DNA of 64,000 nt, from NCBI RefSeq assembly GCF_002088975.1, contig NZ_NCST01000038.1:62001-126000 (forward strand). The letters run 5' to 3'. The DNA comes from Henriciella aquimarina (GTDB lineage Bacteria; Pseudomonadota; Alphaproteobacteria; Caulobacterales; Hyphomonadaceae). Below the pieces are notes generated by a model. The model was not told the DNA's origin. It saw only the letters and a program-made list of their open reading frames with translations, and did no database searches. Position numbers and translations under genes: made by a program. Below are positions 41,067-49,047 of this stretch, piece after piece; within the stretch, counting starts at the first letter, position 1, and every line of letters begins with the position of its first letter.

Positions 41067-42004
41067 CAGGATGCAGCCTCCCGGCCGGCCACGAGGAGTT
41101 TCGCCAGCGCGCAGGACGCGACCCGCTCGGCGGGGCTGTCGGCCCGGCTGGTCAGGATGACCGGCACTCTGGCGCCCAGGACGATACCGGCGGCGGCCGC
41201 GCCAGCCAGATAGTCCAGCTGCTTGGCAATCATGTTGCCGGATTCCAGATTGGGCACGACGAGAATGTCGGCCGCCCCCGCGACGGGCGAAGTGATGCCT
41301 TTCGCCGCCACGGACTCCCGCGAGATGGCGAGATCGAAGGCGAGCGGCCCGTCCAGCAGGCCGCCCTTGATCTGTCCCCGGTCGGCCATCTTGCACAACG
41401 CGGCGGCATCCAGCGTCGACTGCAGCTTGGGATCGATGTCCTCGGTCGCCGACAGGATCGCGACAAGCGGCTGGGGAATGCCGATGGCATGGGCAAGATC
41501 GATCGCATTCTGGACGATGTCCCGCTTGGCCAGCAGGTCCGGCGTGATATTGATCGCGCCATCCGTCATCAGAAGCGGTTTCGGATAGGCCGGCGTCTCC
41601 AGCACGAAGACGTGGCTCATCCGGCGCTCGGTACGAAGCCCGGCGGCGCGGTCGACGATGGCGTGCATCAGCTCATGGGTGGCCAGCGCCCCCTTCATGA
41701 TGGCGTCGGCTTCACCGCTGCTGGCCAGCCTGGCACCCTCTTCGGCGGCGGCATGGCTATGCATCACATCGACCAGCTTCAGCCCGGTAATATCTACCCC
41801 GGATTTCTCGGCAGCCTCCTTGATGCGCTCGCTCGGTCCGACAAGGATCGGATCGATCAGGCCGGCGTCGCGGGCCTCCAGCGCGCCAGACAGCGACAAC
41901 GTATCGACGGGGTGGACAACAGCCGTTCGAACGGGCGGCCCGCTTGCCCGGCTGATGATGGTTTCGAAGGCATGCGGCGGATCTTCGGAAGGCGATGATG
42001 TCAT
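41066..42004 (-). CDS. pta: Phosphate acetyltransferase (PTA/PTB family)
   Basis: This 312-residue enzyme is the short Pta/Ptb type that makes acyl phosphate from acyl-CoA. VHPVDTLSLSGALEA is near the N-terminus, GEADAIMKGALATHELM lies in the active-site region (about 98-114), and the closing block VPNLESGNMIAKQL is near 250. The short length lacks the N-terminal regulatory domain of the E. coli enzyme. It overlaps ackA (TGATG). The acyl group could be acetyl or butyryl. The adjacent PHA synthase makes a link to C4 metabolism possible, but the kinase partner looks like acetate kinase. Confidence 0.87.
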   Translation of the reverse strand: MTSSPSEDPPHAFETIISRASGPPVRTAVVHPVDTLSLSGALEARDAGLIDPILVGPSERIKEAAEKSGVDITGLKLVDVMHSHAAAEEGARLASSGEADAIMKGALATHELMHAIVDRAAGLRTERRMSHVFVLETPAYPKPLLMTDGAINITPDLLAKRDIVQNAIDLAHAIGIPQPLVAILSATEDIDPKLQSTLDAAALCKMADRGQIKGGLLDGPLAFDLAISRESVAAKGITSPVAGAADILVVPNLESGNMIAKQLDYLAGAAAAGIVLGARVPVILTSRADSPAERVASCALAKLLVAGREAAS

Positions 42005-42099
42005 GTTGGGAAAGCGTATCTTACGGTGAGGGATGTGTCAGTCGTGCCCTGAAACCTAGCAGCAACATGCCCGCTCGTCCTCTAAGTATTCTCACGGAA

Positions 42100-42129
42100 T
42101 TGATTTATACCCCTGCGTAAGGCTTATAT
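42100..42129 (+). promoter_or_regulatory. Candidate sigma-70 promoter for the phasin-phaC unit
   Basis: TTGATT (42100-42105) is followed after 18 bases by TTATAT (42124-42129), the expected -35/-10 layout. It lies 42 bases before the phasin-like ATG. The rest of the 166-base divergent region shows no clear operator. Confidence 0.4.
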
Positions 42130-42170
42130 CTCATTTTCCGATGGGTGGGCGTAATTCAGAGGAGGCCGCC

Positions 42171-42497
42171 ATGGCCGACACTCAGACAAAATCGGCCTCG
42201 GCAGACGCCGGCGAGCGCGCTGCCGGCTTTGAAGATGTCCTGCCCGGTTTCGACACCATGCACGCTGTCCGTCTGGGCGCGACAAATTTCGAACACTGGA
42301 TCGCGACCAACCAGGAATTGACCCGGTTCTGGTCCTACCGGCTGAAGAAATATCTCGCCACGCTCGACAGTTTCGCCAATTGCCGGACGTCCGAGGACTT
42401 CCTCTCGACGATGGCCCGCGCTGCCAGCGACACGGTGCATGACTATGCCAATGAATATGACCGCGTTCTGGCGATAAACCTGCAATCCGAACGGTAA
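42171..42497 (+). CDS. Phasin-like small protein
   Basis: The 108-residue protein is predicted all-helical, with an amphipathic stretch from about 35 to 100 and no signal peptide or membrane segment. FEHWIATNQELTRFWSYRLK and the following DSFANCRTSEDFLSTMARAA (split here at family-typical sites) resemble phasins that coat PHA granules. GAGGAGG five bases before the ATG at 42171 selects that start over an ATG at 42141. It ends four bases before the PHA synthase, which supports a granule role. The phasin assignment rests on similarity by eye and on this context. Confidence 0.7.
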   Translation: MADTQTKSASADAGERAAGFEDVLPGFDTMHAVRLGATNFEHWIATNQELTRFWSYRLKKYLATLDSFANCRTSEDFLSTMARAASDTVHDYANEYDRVLAINLQSER

Positions 42498-42501
42498 TCG
42501 A

Positions 42502-44340
42502 ATGCCGGACACTTCTCGGCTCAGCCATTTCCAGCCCGCCGCACCGGGATCGGGAAATGAAGATGCCTCACGCGTTCGCAAGGATGGGCCGGCGAAACCC
42601 TCCGCCTGTGTCTCGGCCAACGAGAGCGAAGAGACCGCCTTTGCCTGGCTCGACCGCTTTTTCCGCGGCGCCTCGATGCGCTACGCGCCGAACGCCCCCA
42701 TCCTGACCGGCTTTGCCGCCGTGCATGACTGGATGGTCCACATGTCGCGCTCGCCGGGCCACAATCTCGACCTTACCATCCAGGCCTTCGAGAGCATGCT
42801 CGGCCTTCAGGCCTATGTCGCCCATCGCGTCAGCGGCCAAGAGCCGGAAAACGGCTTTTCCGGCACGCGCTTCCGCTCCGACTACTGGAAAACCTTCCCC
42901 TTCGACCTCCCGGCCAGAAGCTGGCTGAGCATGCGCGACTGGTGGCGCAGCGCGACGGCACCTTCGCGCGGGCTGAACACCTGGTCGAACGAACATACCG
43001 CCTACTGGGCCGAACTGGCGCTGGAAGCCATGTCCCCGGCCAATGTCCCGTTTCTCAATCCGGATGTCATTCACCGCACGCTGGAGGAGTCCGGCGAGAA
43101 CCTCCAGAAAGGCTGGCAGAACTGGCTGGACGACATGCGCCGCGAGATTGGCGGGCGTCCGCCACCCCCGCATGAGGGCTATGAAGTCGGCAAGGACCTC
43201 GCCATCACGCCCGGCAAGGTCGTCTACCAGAATGACCTGATCGAACTCATCCAGTACGGGCCGACCACCGACACCGTCGCGCGTGAGCCCGTGCTGATGG
43301 TGCCGGCCTGGATCATGAAATATTACATCCTCGACCTCTCACCGCACAACTCGCTCGTGCGCTGGCTGGTGAGCGAGGGCTTCCAGGTCTTCATGGTCTC
43401 CTGGAAGAACCCGCATCCCGAAGACGCCCATTTCCGGCTGAACGATTATCTCGATCTCGGCATCGGAGAGGCCCTGAATGCCGTCAACACGATCACCGGC
43501 GAAGAGAAGGTCCATGCCTGTGGCTACTGCCTCGGCGGCACCCTGCTCAGCATGCAGGCCGCCCGCATGGCGCGCGATGGCGATCACCGGCTGAGCACGT
43601 TGAGCCTGCTCGCCGCGCAGACAGATTTCACCGAGCCGGGCGATATCCGCCTGCTGGTCGACGAAGCCCAGGTCACCTATCTGGAAGACATGATGGAGCT
43701 TGAAGGCGTCATGCCCGCCCGCATGATGAGCGACGGCTTCCGGGCGCTGCGGCCCGACTCCCAGATCTGGGACCCGGCCGTGAAGACCTACCTCCTGGGA
43801 GAACGCCCGCCCATCTTCGATATCCTGGCCTGGAATGAAGACGCCACCCGCATGCCGTCCGCCATGATGAGCGACTATCTGCGCGGCCTCTATCTCGACA
43901 ATGATCTGGCCAGCAGCCGCTACAAGGTCGACGGACGGGCCATCTCGATCTCGGACATCCGCGCCCCGATCTTTGCCGTGGGCACCAATCGTGACCACGT
44001 CGCGCCATGGAAATCAGTCTTCAAGATCACCCATCTGGCGCGCCCGGACGTGACCTTCGTGCTCGCCGATGGGGGCCACAATGCCGGCATCGTGACGGAG
44101 CCCGGCCACCCGAAACGCCATCACAAGATCGGCCACACCATGGCCCATGAACACCATCTCAGCCCGGAAGCCTGGGAAGAGGCGGCCACCCAGCGTGACG
44201 GCTCATGGTGGCTCAGCTGGCGCGACTGGCTGAAAGAGCGCAGCGGAGAGCCCCGGCGTGCCCAGAAGCGTTACGGCTATGCCAAGAAGGGCTATCCGGT
44301 CGTGCGTGATGCGCCCGGCCTCTACGTGCTGGACCGGTAG
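42502..44340 (+). CDS. phaC: Polyhydroxyalkanoate synthase
   Basis: The 612-residue enzyme polymerises 3-hydroxyacyl-CoA into PHA on granules. The N-terminal domain with HDWMVHMSRSPGHNLDLT (about 75-92) precedes the alpha/beta-hydrolase core. The lipase-like box is GYCLGG with nucleophile Cys343. The catalytic Asp is in GTNRDHVAP (about 494), and the His is in GGHNAGIV near 522. Residues 1-50 are a non-conserved extension. It is translationally coupled to the phasin-like gene. Pta and AckA are divergent from it, so acetyl units can go to storage or to acetate. Confidence 0.9.
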   Translation: MPDTSRLSHFQPAAPGSGNEDASRVRKDGPAKPSACVSANESEETAFAWLDRFFRGASMRYAPNAPILTGFAAVHDWMVHMSRSPGHNLDLTIQAFESMLGLQAYVAHRVSGQEPENGFSGTRFRSDYWKTFPFDLPARSWLSMRDWWRSATAPSRGLNTWSNEHTAYWAELALEAMSPANVPFLNPDVIHRTLEESGENLQKGWQNWLDDMRREIGGRPPPPHEGYEVGKDLAITPGKVVYQNDLIELIQYGPTTDTVAREPVLMVPAWIMKYYILDLSPHNSLVRWLVSEGFQVFMVSWKNPHPEDAHFRLNDYLDLGIGEALNAVNTITGEEKVHACGYCLGGTLLSMQAARMARDGDHRLSTLSLLAAQTDFTEPGDIRLLVDEAQVTYLEDMMELEGVMPARMMSDGFRALRPDSQIWDPAVKTYLLGERPPIFDILAWNEDATRMPSAMMSDYLRGLYLDNDLASSRYKVDGRAISISDIRAPIFAVGTNRDHVAPWKSVFKITHLARPDVTFVLADGGHNAGIVTEPGHPKRHHKIGHTMAHEHHLSPEAWEEAATQRDGSWWLSWRDWLKERSGEPRRAQKRYGYAKKGYPVVRDAPGLYVLDR

Positions 44341-44345
44341 GCCCT

Positions 44346-44783
44346 TCAGGCCGGGGCGCGGACCCGGCGCATGCGCTCGTAAAGCTCGAACAGGGCCATC
44401 CCCGCAGCCATGGCGGCCACGAAGCCGATCACGGGTAAGCCGCCGATGCTGACAGCCGTAATGGCCGGGCCCGGACACAGGCCAACAAGGCCCCAGCCGA
44501 TGCCGAACAGAACCGCGCCGGTCGCAAGCCTCGCATCCACTGTCTGGTGGCCCGGCAGCTGGAAAGTCTCCGCGAAAACCGGGCTCCGGCGCTGCCAGAC
44601 GATCCGGTAGCCCACAGCCGTCACTGCCAGTGCGGCGGCCATGACAAAGGCCAGCGACGGGTCCCATCCGCCAAGGATGTCGAGAAAGGCCAGCACCTTG
44701 GCCGGGTTCACCATCTGCGAGATAACAAGACCGAGCCCGAAGACCAGCCCGGTCACGAAGGCGGCGATATGTCTGGCGATCAT
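44346..44783 (-). CDS. YeeE/YedE-type (DUF6691) membrane protein
   Basis: The 145-residue inner-membrane protein has about four helices. The N-terminal half carries FVTGLVFGLGLVISQM, and the closing GLCPGPAI motif is that of half-size YeeE/YedE proteins (also called DUF6691). These are thought to move thiosulfate or sulfane-sulfur species across the inner membrane. GGAGG before ATG 44783 supports the start. The ATG lies one base after the partner gene's stop, so the two halves are made together. Their divergence from the peroxiredoxin and persulfide genes fits a sulfur role. Confidence 0.8.
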   Translation of the reverse strand: MIARHIAAFVTGLVFGLGLVISQMVNPAKVLAFLDILGGWDPSLAFVMAAALAVTAVGYRIVWQRRSPVFAETFQLPGHQTVDARLATGAVLFGIGWGLVGLCPGPAITAVSIGGLPVIGFVAAMAAGMALFELYERMRRVRAPA

Positions 44784-44784
44784 C

Positions 44785-45210
44785 CTATCCTCCGAAGACC
44801 GGCTTGATGAGCGAGGCCGTCGCCATGCCGGCCAGCATGAACAGCGCGACCGAGACCATGGAGCGCGAGGACAGCCGCGACAGCCCGCAGACGCCATGGC
44901 CACTGGTGCAACCGGAGCCGAGCCGCGTGCCGAAGCCGACAAGCAGGCCGCCGACGATCACGAGCGGCCAGTTCGCCTCAAGCTCGAAGGCGATGGCTGG
45001 CCCGCCCAGGGCCAGATAAATGACAGGGGCCAGGACAAGCCCCAGCACGAAGGCTGCGCGCCAGCCCCGGTCCCCCGGTTCGGCGAAAACCGCACCCGAA
45101 AAGACGCCGCTGATCCCGGCAATCCGGCCTTTCAGGCCCATCAGCATCACAGCCGAAAGCCCGATAAGAGCGCCGCCAAGGGTTGCGCTTACCGGTGTAA
45201 GATTTTCCAT
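44785..45210 (-). CDS. YeeE/YedE-type sulfur transporter half
   Basis: This protein of 141 residues is the second half-size YeeE/YedE protein. The diagnostic GSGCTSGHGVCGLSR lies at about residues 100-114, with two cysteines likely to relay sulfur. AAGGAT before ATG 45210 selects the start. An in-frame ATG at 45243 would add 11 residues across the promoter. It is first in a two-gene unit and faces the peroxiredoxin gene across an 87-base region holding the shared operator-like motif. Such pairs usually lie beside BigR, SqrR or persulfide dioxygenase genes, as here. Confidence 0.82.
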   Translation of the reverse strand: MENLTPVSATLGGALIGLSAVMLMGLKGRIAGISGVFSGAVFAEPGDRGWRAAFVLGLVLAPVIYLALGGPAIAFELEANWPLVIVGGLLVGFGTRLGSGCTSGHGVCGLSRLSSRSMVSVALFMLAGMATASLIKPVFGG

Positions 45211-45257
45211 GTTCAGATCCTTTGATCGGATGAGGGAAGCCAATCACTTGACATTCT

Positions 45258-45281
45258 CGTAATTCGTAAACAATTAAAATG
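45258..45281. promoter_or_regulatory. Sulfide-operon shared motif, copy 2
   Basis: CGTAATTCGTAAA starts this 24-base element, which continues CAATTAAAATG. Core identity to the 37046 copy is 12 of 13 and overall about 17 of 24. It sits centrally between the divergent YeeE/YedE pair and the peroxiredoxin-ArsR-dioxygenase operon, where one repressor could shut both. Confidence 0.45.
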
Positions 45282-45297
45282 CAACTGAGGAATTCTT

Positions 45298-45966
45298 ATG
45301 AGCGACACGATCCAGATACCCCAGGCCGACACGCCGAAACTGCCGAGCGCAAAGATCGGCGCGCAGGCCCCGGATTTCGAAGCCCGCACGACAGAAGGCC
45401 CCGTTCGCCTGTCTGATCATCGCGGGCGCTGGCTGGTCTTCTTCTCGCATCCGGCCGACTTCACGCCGGTCTGCACCTCCGAATTCATCACTTTCCAGAA
45501 TGAAATCGACCGCTTCGCGGCCATGGACTGCGACCTGCTCGGCCTGTCGGTCGACAGCCTGTATTCGCACCTGGCCTGGGTGAAGGATATCGAAGCGCGC
45601 TTCGGCGTGCGGATTTCCTTCCCCATCATCGAAGACATCTCGATGGCGATCGCGCGCGCCTACGGCATGATCCACGAGGAGTCGGAATCGACCGCCTCGG
45701 TCCGTTCGGTCTTTTTCATCGATCCGGACGGCGTCATTCGCGCCCTGATCCACTATCCGCTCGCCGTTGGCCGCTCGGTCGACGAGATCCTGCGCGTGCT
45801 GGCCGCACTGCAGACCTCCGACCGGGACGGCGTCGCAACGCCTGAAGGCTGGACACCCGGCCATGACGCGGTCCTGCCCGCCCCCGTCGACATCCGCGAA
45901 GCCGATGAACGCGCCGGCATGAATGGCGGCGCCTGGTACTACACACAGAAGGGGACCGGACAATGA
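45298..45966 (+). CDS. 1-Cys (Prx6-type) peroxiredoxin
   Basis: The 222-residue enzyme has the Prx6 layout. The peroxidatic Cys59 is in HPADFTPVCTSE, with the conserved Arg further on in SVRSVFFIDPDG. The C-terminal arm (about 165-222) includes a WTPGHDAVLPAP segment. No resolving Cys is obvious; Cys77 is within the core and not at the usual 2-Cys position. It heads the operon with the SqrR-like repressor and the persulfide dioxygenase. A GAGG ribosome site precedes the ATG. In this setting it may reduce sulfur-derived peroxides or persulfides. Confidence 0.87.
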   Translation: MSDTIQIPQADTPKLPSAKIGAQAPDFEARTTEGPVRLSDHRGRWLVFFSHPADFTPVCTSEFITFQNEIDRFAAMDCDLLGLSVDSLYSHLAWVKDIEARFGVRISFPIIEDISMAIARAYGMIHEESESTASVRSVFFIDPDGVIRALIHYPLAVGRSVDEILRVLAALQTSDRDGVATPEGWTPGHDAVLPAPVDIREADERAGMNGGAWYYTQKGTGQ

Positions 45967-46361
45967 GCCCCAGAAGCGAAGACATGATCCCGCTCGCCGA
46001 TGAAGCCACATCGCTGCTGAAGGCGCTCGCGCATCCGGCCCGGCTGATGATCTGCTGCACCCTGCGCGACCGCGAACTCTCGGTCGGCGAGATCGAGGAC
46101 CACCTCGGCATCCACCAGCCGCGCCTCTCGCGCGAACTGGCCAAGCTGCGCGAGGAAGGCCTCGTCGAAACCCGCCGCGAAGCCAAGCAGATCTATTACC
46201 GCCTGTCCGATGCCTCGCGCGCCGGCGTCATGATCGACGCCCTCTGCGCGGTGATGCTCGACAAGCCCCTGCCCATTCAGGCGCCGGAAGACGCGCCCAC
46301 CCTGCCCCTCAAACCCTCATCCACCGACGGCTCGGGCCACTTTGCCCGGATCGTCCCCTAA
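45963..46361 (+). CDS. ArsR-family persulfide sensor (BigR/SqrR-like)
   Basis: This 132-residue repressor has its winged helix at about 35-82, with recognition helix GIHQPRLSRELAKLREEG. Cys31 or Cys32 (in MICCTL) and Cys95 (in IDALCAVML) match the thiol pair that forms a tetrasulfide in SqrR and BigR. In those regulators the modification releases DNA and induces sulfide-oxidation genes. It overlaps the peroxiredoxin gene by four bases and precedes the dioxygenase by 15. The shared motif at 45258 and 37046 is its likely target. The C-terminal tail (100-132) is proline-rich and not part of the fold. Confidence 0.88.
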   Translation: MSPRSEDMIPLADEATSLLKALAHPARLMICCTLRDRELSVGEIEDHLGIHQPRLSRELAKLREEGLVETRREAKQIYYRLSDASRAGVMIDALCAVMLDKPLPIQAPEDAPTLPLKPSSTDGSGHFARIVP

Positions 46362-46376
46362 AGAAGGAACCGACCC

Positions 46377-47243
46377 ATGAACACACCCACCGTTCAGGGG
46401 TTCTTCGACGACGCGACGAACACGATCAGCTACGTCGTCTGGGACCCGACGACAAACAAGGCCGCCGTGATCGACTCCCTGCTCGATTTCGACCAGGCCT
46501 CCGGCCGCACGACCACCGAGTCCGCCGACCGCCTGATCGCTTTCGTGAAAGAGCAAGGGCTCGAGGTTGAATGGATCGTCGATACCCACGTCCATGCCGA
46601 CCACCTGACCGCGGCCCCCTATATCCGCAGCCAGCTCGGCGGACGCACCGGGATCGGCGAGCACATCTCGACCGTGCAGAAGGTCTTCGGCAAGATCTTC
46701 AATGAAGGCCAGGCCTTCCACACCGATGGCAGCCAGTTCGACCATCTCTTCAAGGATGGCGAGACCTACAGGATCGGCACGATCGAGGCCAAGGCCATCC
46801 ATACGCCGGGCCATACCCCGGCCTGCATGAGCCATCTGATCGGCGACGCCCTCTTTGTTGGCGACACCATCTTCATGCCGGACTTCGGCACCGCCCGCTG
46901 TGACTTCCCGGGCGGCGACGCCGGCACGCTCTACGACTCGATCCAGAAGCTGTTCGCCTTGCCGGACGAGACACGCGTCTTCCTCTGCCATGACTACAAG
47001 GCGCCCGGCCGTGACGAGTTTGTCTGGGAAACGACGATTGGCCAGGAGAAGGCCGAGAACATTCACGTCAAGACCGGCACGACCCGCGAGCAGTTCGTGA
47101 AGATGCGCACCGAGCGGGATGCGACGCTCGCCATGCCGAAGCTGATCCTGCCCTCCGTGCAGATCAACATGCGCGCCGGCGAGATGCCGCCGCCTGAAGC
47201 CAATGGCCAGCGCTACATGAAGCTGCCCATCAACGCCCTTTAG
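46377..47243 (+). CDS. MBL-fold persulfide dioxygenase (Blh type)
   Basis: The 288-residue enzyme has the metallo-beta-lactamase fold of ETHE1- and Blh-like persulfide dioxygenases. The metal motif HVHADH is complete at residues 71-76, His137 lies in HTPGHTPACMSH, and the Asp ligand is in FMPDFGTARCDFPGG. It oxidises glutathione persulfide to sulfite with O2 at a single iron. The C-terminal third (about 210-288) with HVKTGTTREQF is typical of the Blh branch, which is often in BigR operons. AAGAAGGAA precedes the ATG. It lies between the repressor and the phosphatase-SQR fusion and probably acts on the product of the latter. Confidence 0.87.
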   Translation: MNTPTVQGFFDDATNTISYVVWDPTTNKAAVIDSLLDFDQASGRTTTESADRLIAFVKEQGLEVEWIVDTHVHADHLTAAPYIRSQLGGRTGIGEHISTVQKVFGKIFNEGQAFHTDGSQFDHLFKDGETYRIGTIEAKAIHTPGHTPACMSHLIGDALFVGDTIFMPDFGTARCDFPGGDAGTLYDSIQKLFALPDETRVFLCHDYKAPGRDEFVWETTIGQEKAENIHVKTGTTREQFVKMRTERDATLAMPKLILPSVQINMRAGEMPPPEANGQRYMKLPINAL

Positions 47244-47276
47244 TCCCACACCAGAAACGCCGGGAGGACCCCTCAA

Positions 47277-49025
47277 ATGGACATCAGGACCATCGCCCCC
47301 GATCTGTCGGTATCGCCGCAGATCACGCCACAGGATGTAGGCGTAGCCGCCTCAAAGGGCTACCGCTCCATCATCATCAACCGGCCGGACCAGGAAAGCA
47401 GCGACCAGCCCGATCACACAGAGATCGAAGCCGCCGCCAGCCGCCATGGTCTGCGTGTCCAATACCTCCCGGTGACGCCCGGCAATATCACCGATGAGGA
47501 TATTGCCGACTTCTCAGACGCCATGCGCGAGCTCCCGGCCCCGACGCTGGCCTATTGCCGAACCGGCACCCGATCGGCCAGCCTCTGGGCCCTCTCGCAG
47601 GCCGGCCACCTCTCGGTAGAGGCCATCCTCAAGACCGCCGAAAGCGCGGGATATGACCTTTCCGGGCTGACGCAGCGGCTGACCGCCGCCGAGGCCGGCA
47701 GTGGCGTGCGCGCTGCCCCACGCGCCTCGCAGACCCATGATGTGCTGATCATCGGCGGCGGTGCGGCCGGCATTTCCACGGCCGCCAGCATTCTCAAGCG
47801 CCGCGGCGATGTCGACATCGCCATCGTCGAGCCCCGCGCCGAACATTACTACCAGCCCGGCTGGACCCTGGTCGGCGGCGGCGTCTTCCAACGCGAGCAG
47901 ACCGAGCGCAGCATGCAGTCGCTGATGCCGAAAGGCGTCAAATGGATCCGCACCGCCTGCGAGGGCTTCGAACCGGAGCAGAACCAGGTCGTGCTCGAGG
48001 ACGGCACGCGCATCGGCTATCACATCCTCGTCGTCGCCCCCGGCCTGAAGCTGAACTGGGACGGCATTGAGGGCCTGCGCGACACCCTCGGCAAGAATGG
48101 CGTCACCTCGAACTACCTTTTCGACATGGCGCCCTATACTTGGGAGCTCGTCCAGTCGCTGAAGGGCGGCAAGGCGCTCTTCACCCAGCCGCCCATGCCG
48201 ATCAAATGCGCCGGCGCCCCGCAAAAGGCGATGTATCTCGCCTGCGATGCCTGGAAGCGTCGCGGCGTGCTGAAGGATATCGATGTCAGCTTCCACAATG
48301 CCGGCGGCGCGCTGTTCGGTGTGAAGGAATATGTCCCGGCCCTGATGGAATACATCAAAGCTTACGGCATCGACCTTGCCTTCAACCAGACGCTGGTAGC
48401 CATTGACGGCCCGGCGAAGAAAGCCTGGTTCGATGTCAAGGATGCCGACGGCAACGTTACCCGCCAGGAGCAGGGCTTCGACATGATCCATGTCTGCCCG
48501 CCCCAGACCGCGCAGGACTTCGTCGCCCGGAGCCCGCTCGCCAATGAGGCCGGCTGGGTCGATGTCGACGCCGAGACACTGCAGCACAATCAGTACGGAA
48601 ACATCTTCTCGCTGGGCGATGCCGGTTCGACGCCGAATGCGAAAACCGCCGCCGCCGTGCGCAAGCAAGCCCCGGTCGCCGCGCACAACGTGCTCTGCGC
48701 CCTTGATGGCAAGGCGCCCACCGCCGTCTATAGCGGCTATGGCTCCTGCCCGCTGACGGTCGAACGCGGCAAGATCGTGCTCGCGGAATTCGGCTATGGC
48801 GGCAAACTCGAACCGTCGCTTCCGAAATGGCTCATCAATGGCGAGAAACCGACCCGCGCGGCCTGGTTCCTCAAGGAGAAGATGCTGCCGAACATCTATT
48901 TCGACATGATGCTGAAGGGCAAGGAGACGCTGGTGAAGCCGAAAGTGCTACCGCACCGCCCGGCCGCGCACGAGGCCCAGGAGGCCTGCGACTTCAGCGA
49001 TAGCAACAAGAACAAGGCCGCCTGA
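47277..49025 (+). CDS. Fusion of a TIGR01244 phosphatase-like domain and a type II-like SQR
   Basis: The 582-residue protein joins two modules. Residues 1-110 match the TIGR01244/DUF442 beta-lactamase-hydrolase-like domain, with active-site CRTGTR at 94-99. Residues about 153-582 are a sulfide:quinone oxidoreductase with Rossmann motif VLIIGGGAAGIS. Cys311 in KCAGAPQK is the hallmark of the mitochondrial SQOR type. Cys323 and Cys407 are further candidate thiols. A short Ala/Arg-rich linker (140-152) separates the modules. In other bacteria the first domain is fused to the persulfide dioxygenase, which here is the separate gene just upstream. It may move sulfur from the SQR cysteine to an acceptor. 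Confidence 0.87.
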   Translation: MDIRTIAPDLSVSPQITPQDVGVAASKGYRSIIINRPDQESSDQPDHTEIEAAASRHGLRVQYLPVTPGNITDEDIADFSDAMRELPAPTLAYCRTGTRSASLWALSQAGHLSVEAILKTAESAGYDLSGLTQRLTAAEAGSGVRAAPRASQTHDVLIIGGGAAGISTAASILKRRGDVDIAIVEPRAEHYYQPGWTLVGGGVFQREQTERSMQSLMPKGVKWIRTACEGFEPEQNQVVLEDGTRIGYHILVVAPGLKLNWDGIEGLRDTLGKNGVTSNYLFDMAPYTWELVQSLKGGKALFTQPPMPIKCAGAPQKAMYLACDAWKRRGVLKDIDVSFHNAGGALFGVKEYVPALMEYIKAYGIDLAFNQTLVAIDGPAKKAWFDVKDADGNVTRQEQGFDMIHVCPPQTAQDFVARSPLANEAGWVDVDAETLQHNQYGNIFSLGDAGSTPNAKTAAAVRKQAPVAAHNVLCALDGKAPTAVYSGYGSCPLTVERGKIVLAEFGYGGKLEPSLPKWLINGEKPTRAAWFLKEKMLPNIYFDMMLKGKETLVKPKVLPHRPAAHEAQEACDFSDSNKNKAA

Positions 49026-49047
49026 GCGGGCGTAGAGGCAAGAGCAC

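Noticed and set aside
48455-48470. TTACCCG inside the SQR fusion gene
   Set aside because: It is a single copy within coding sequence, without a phased partner or nearby start. A similar single CGGGTAA near 44432 is also inside a gene.
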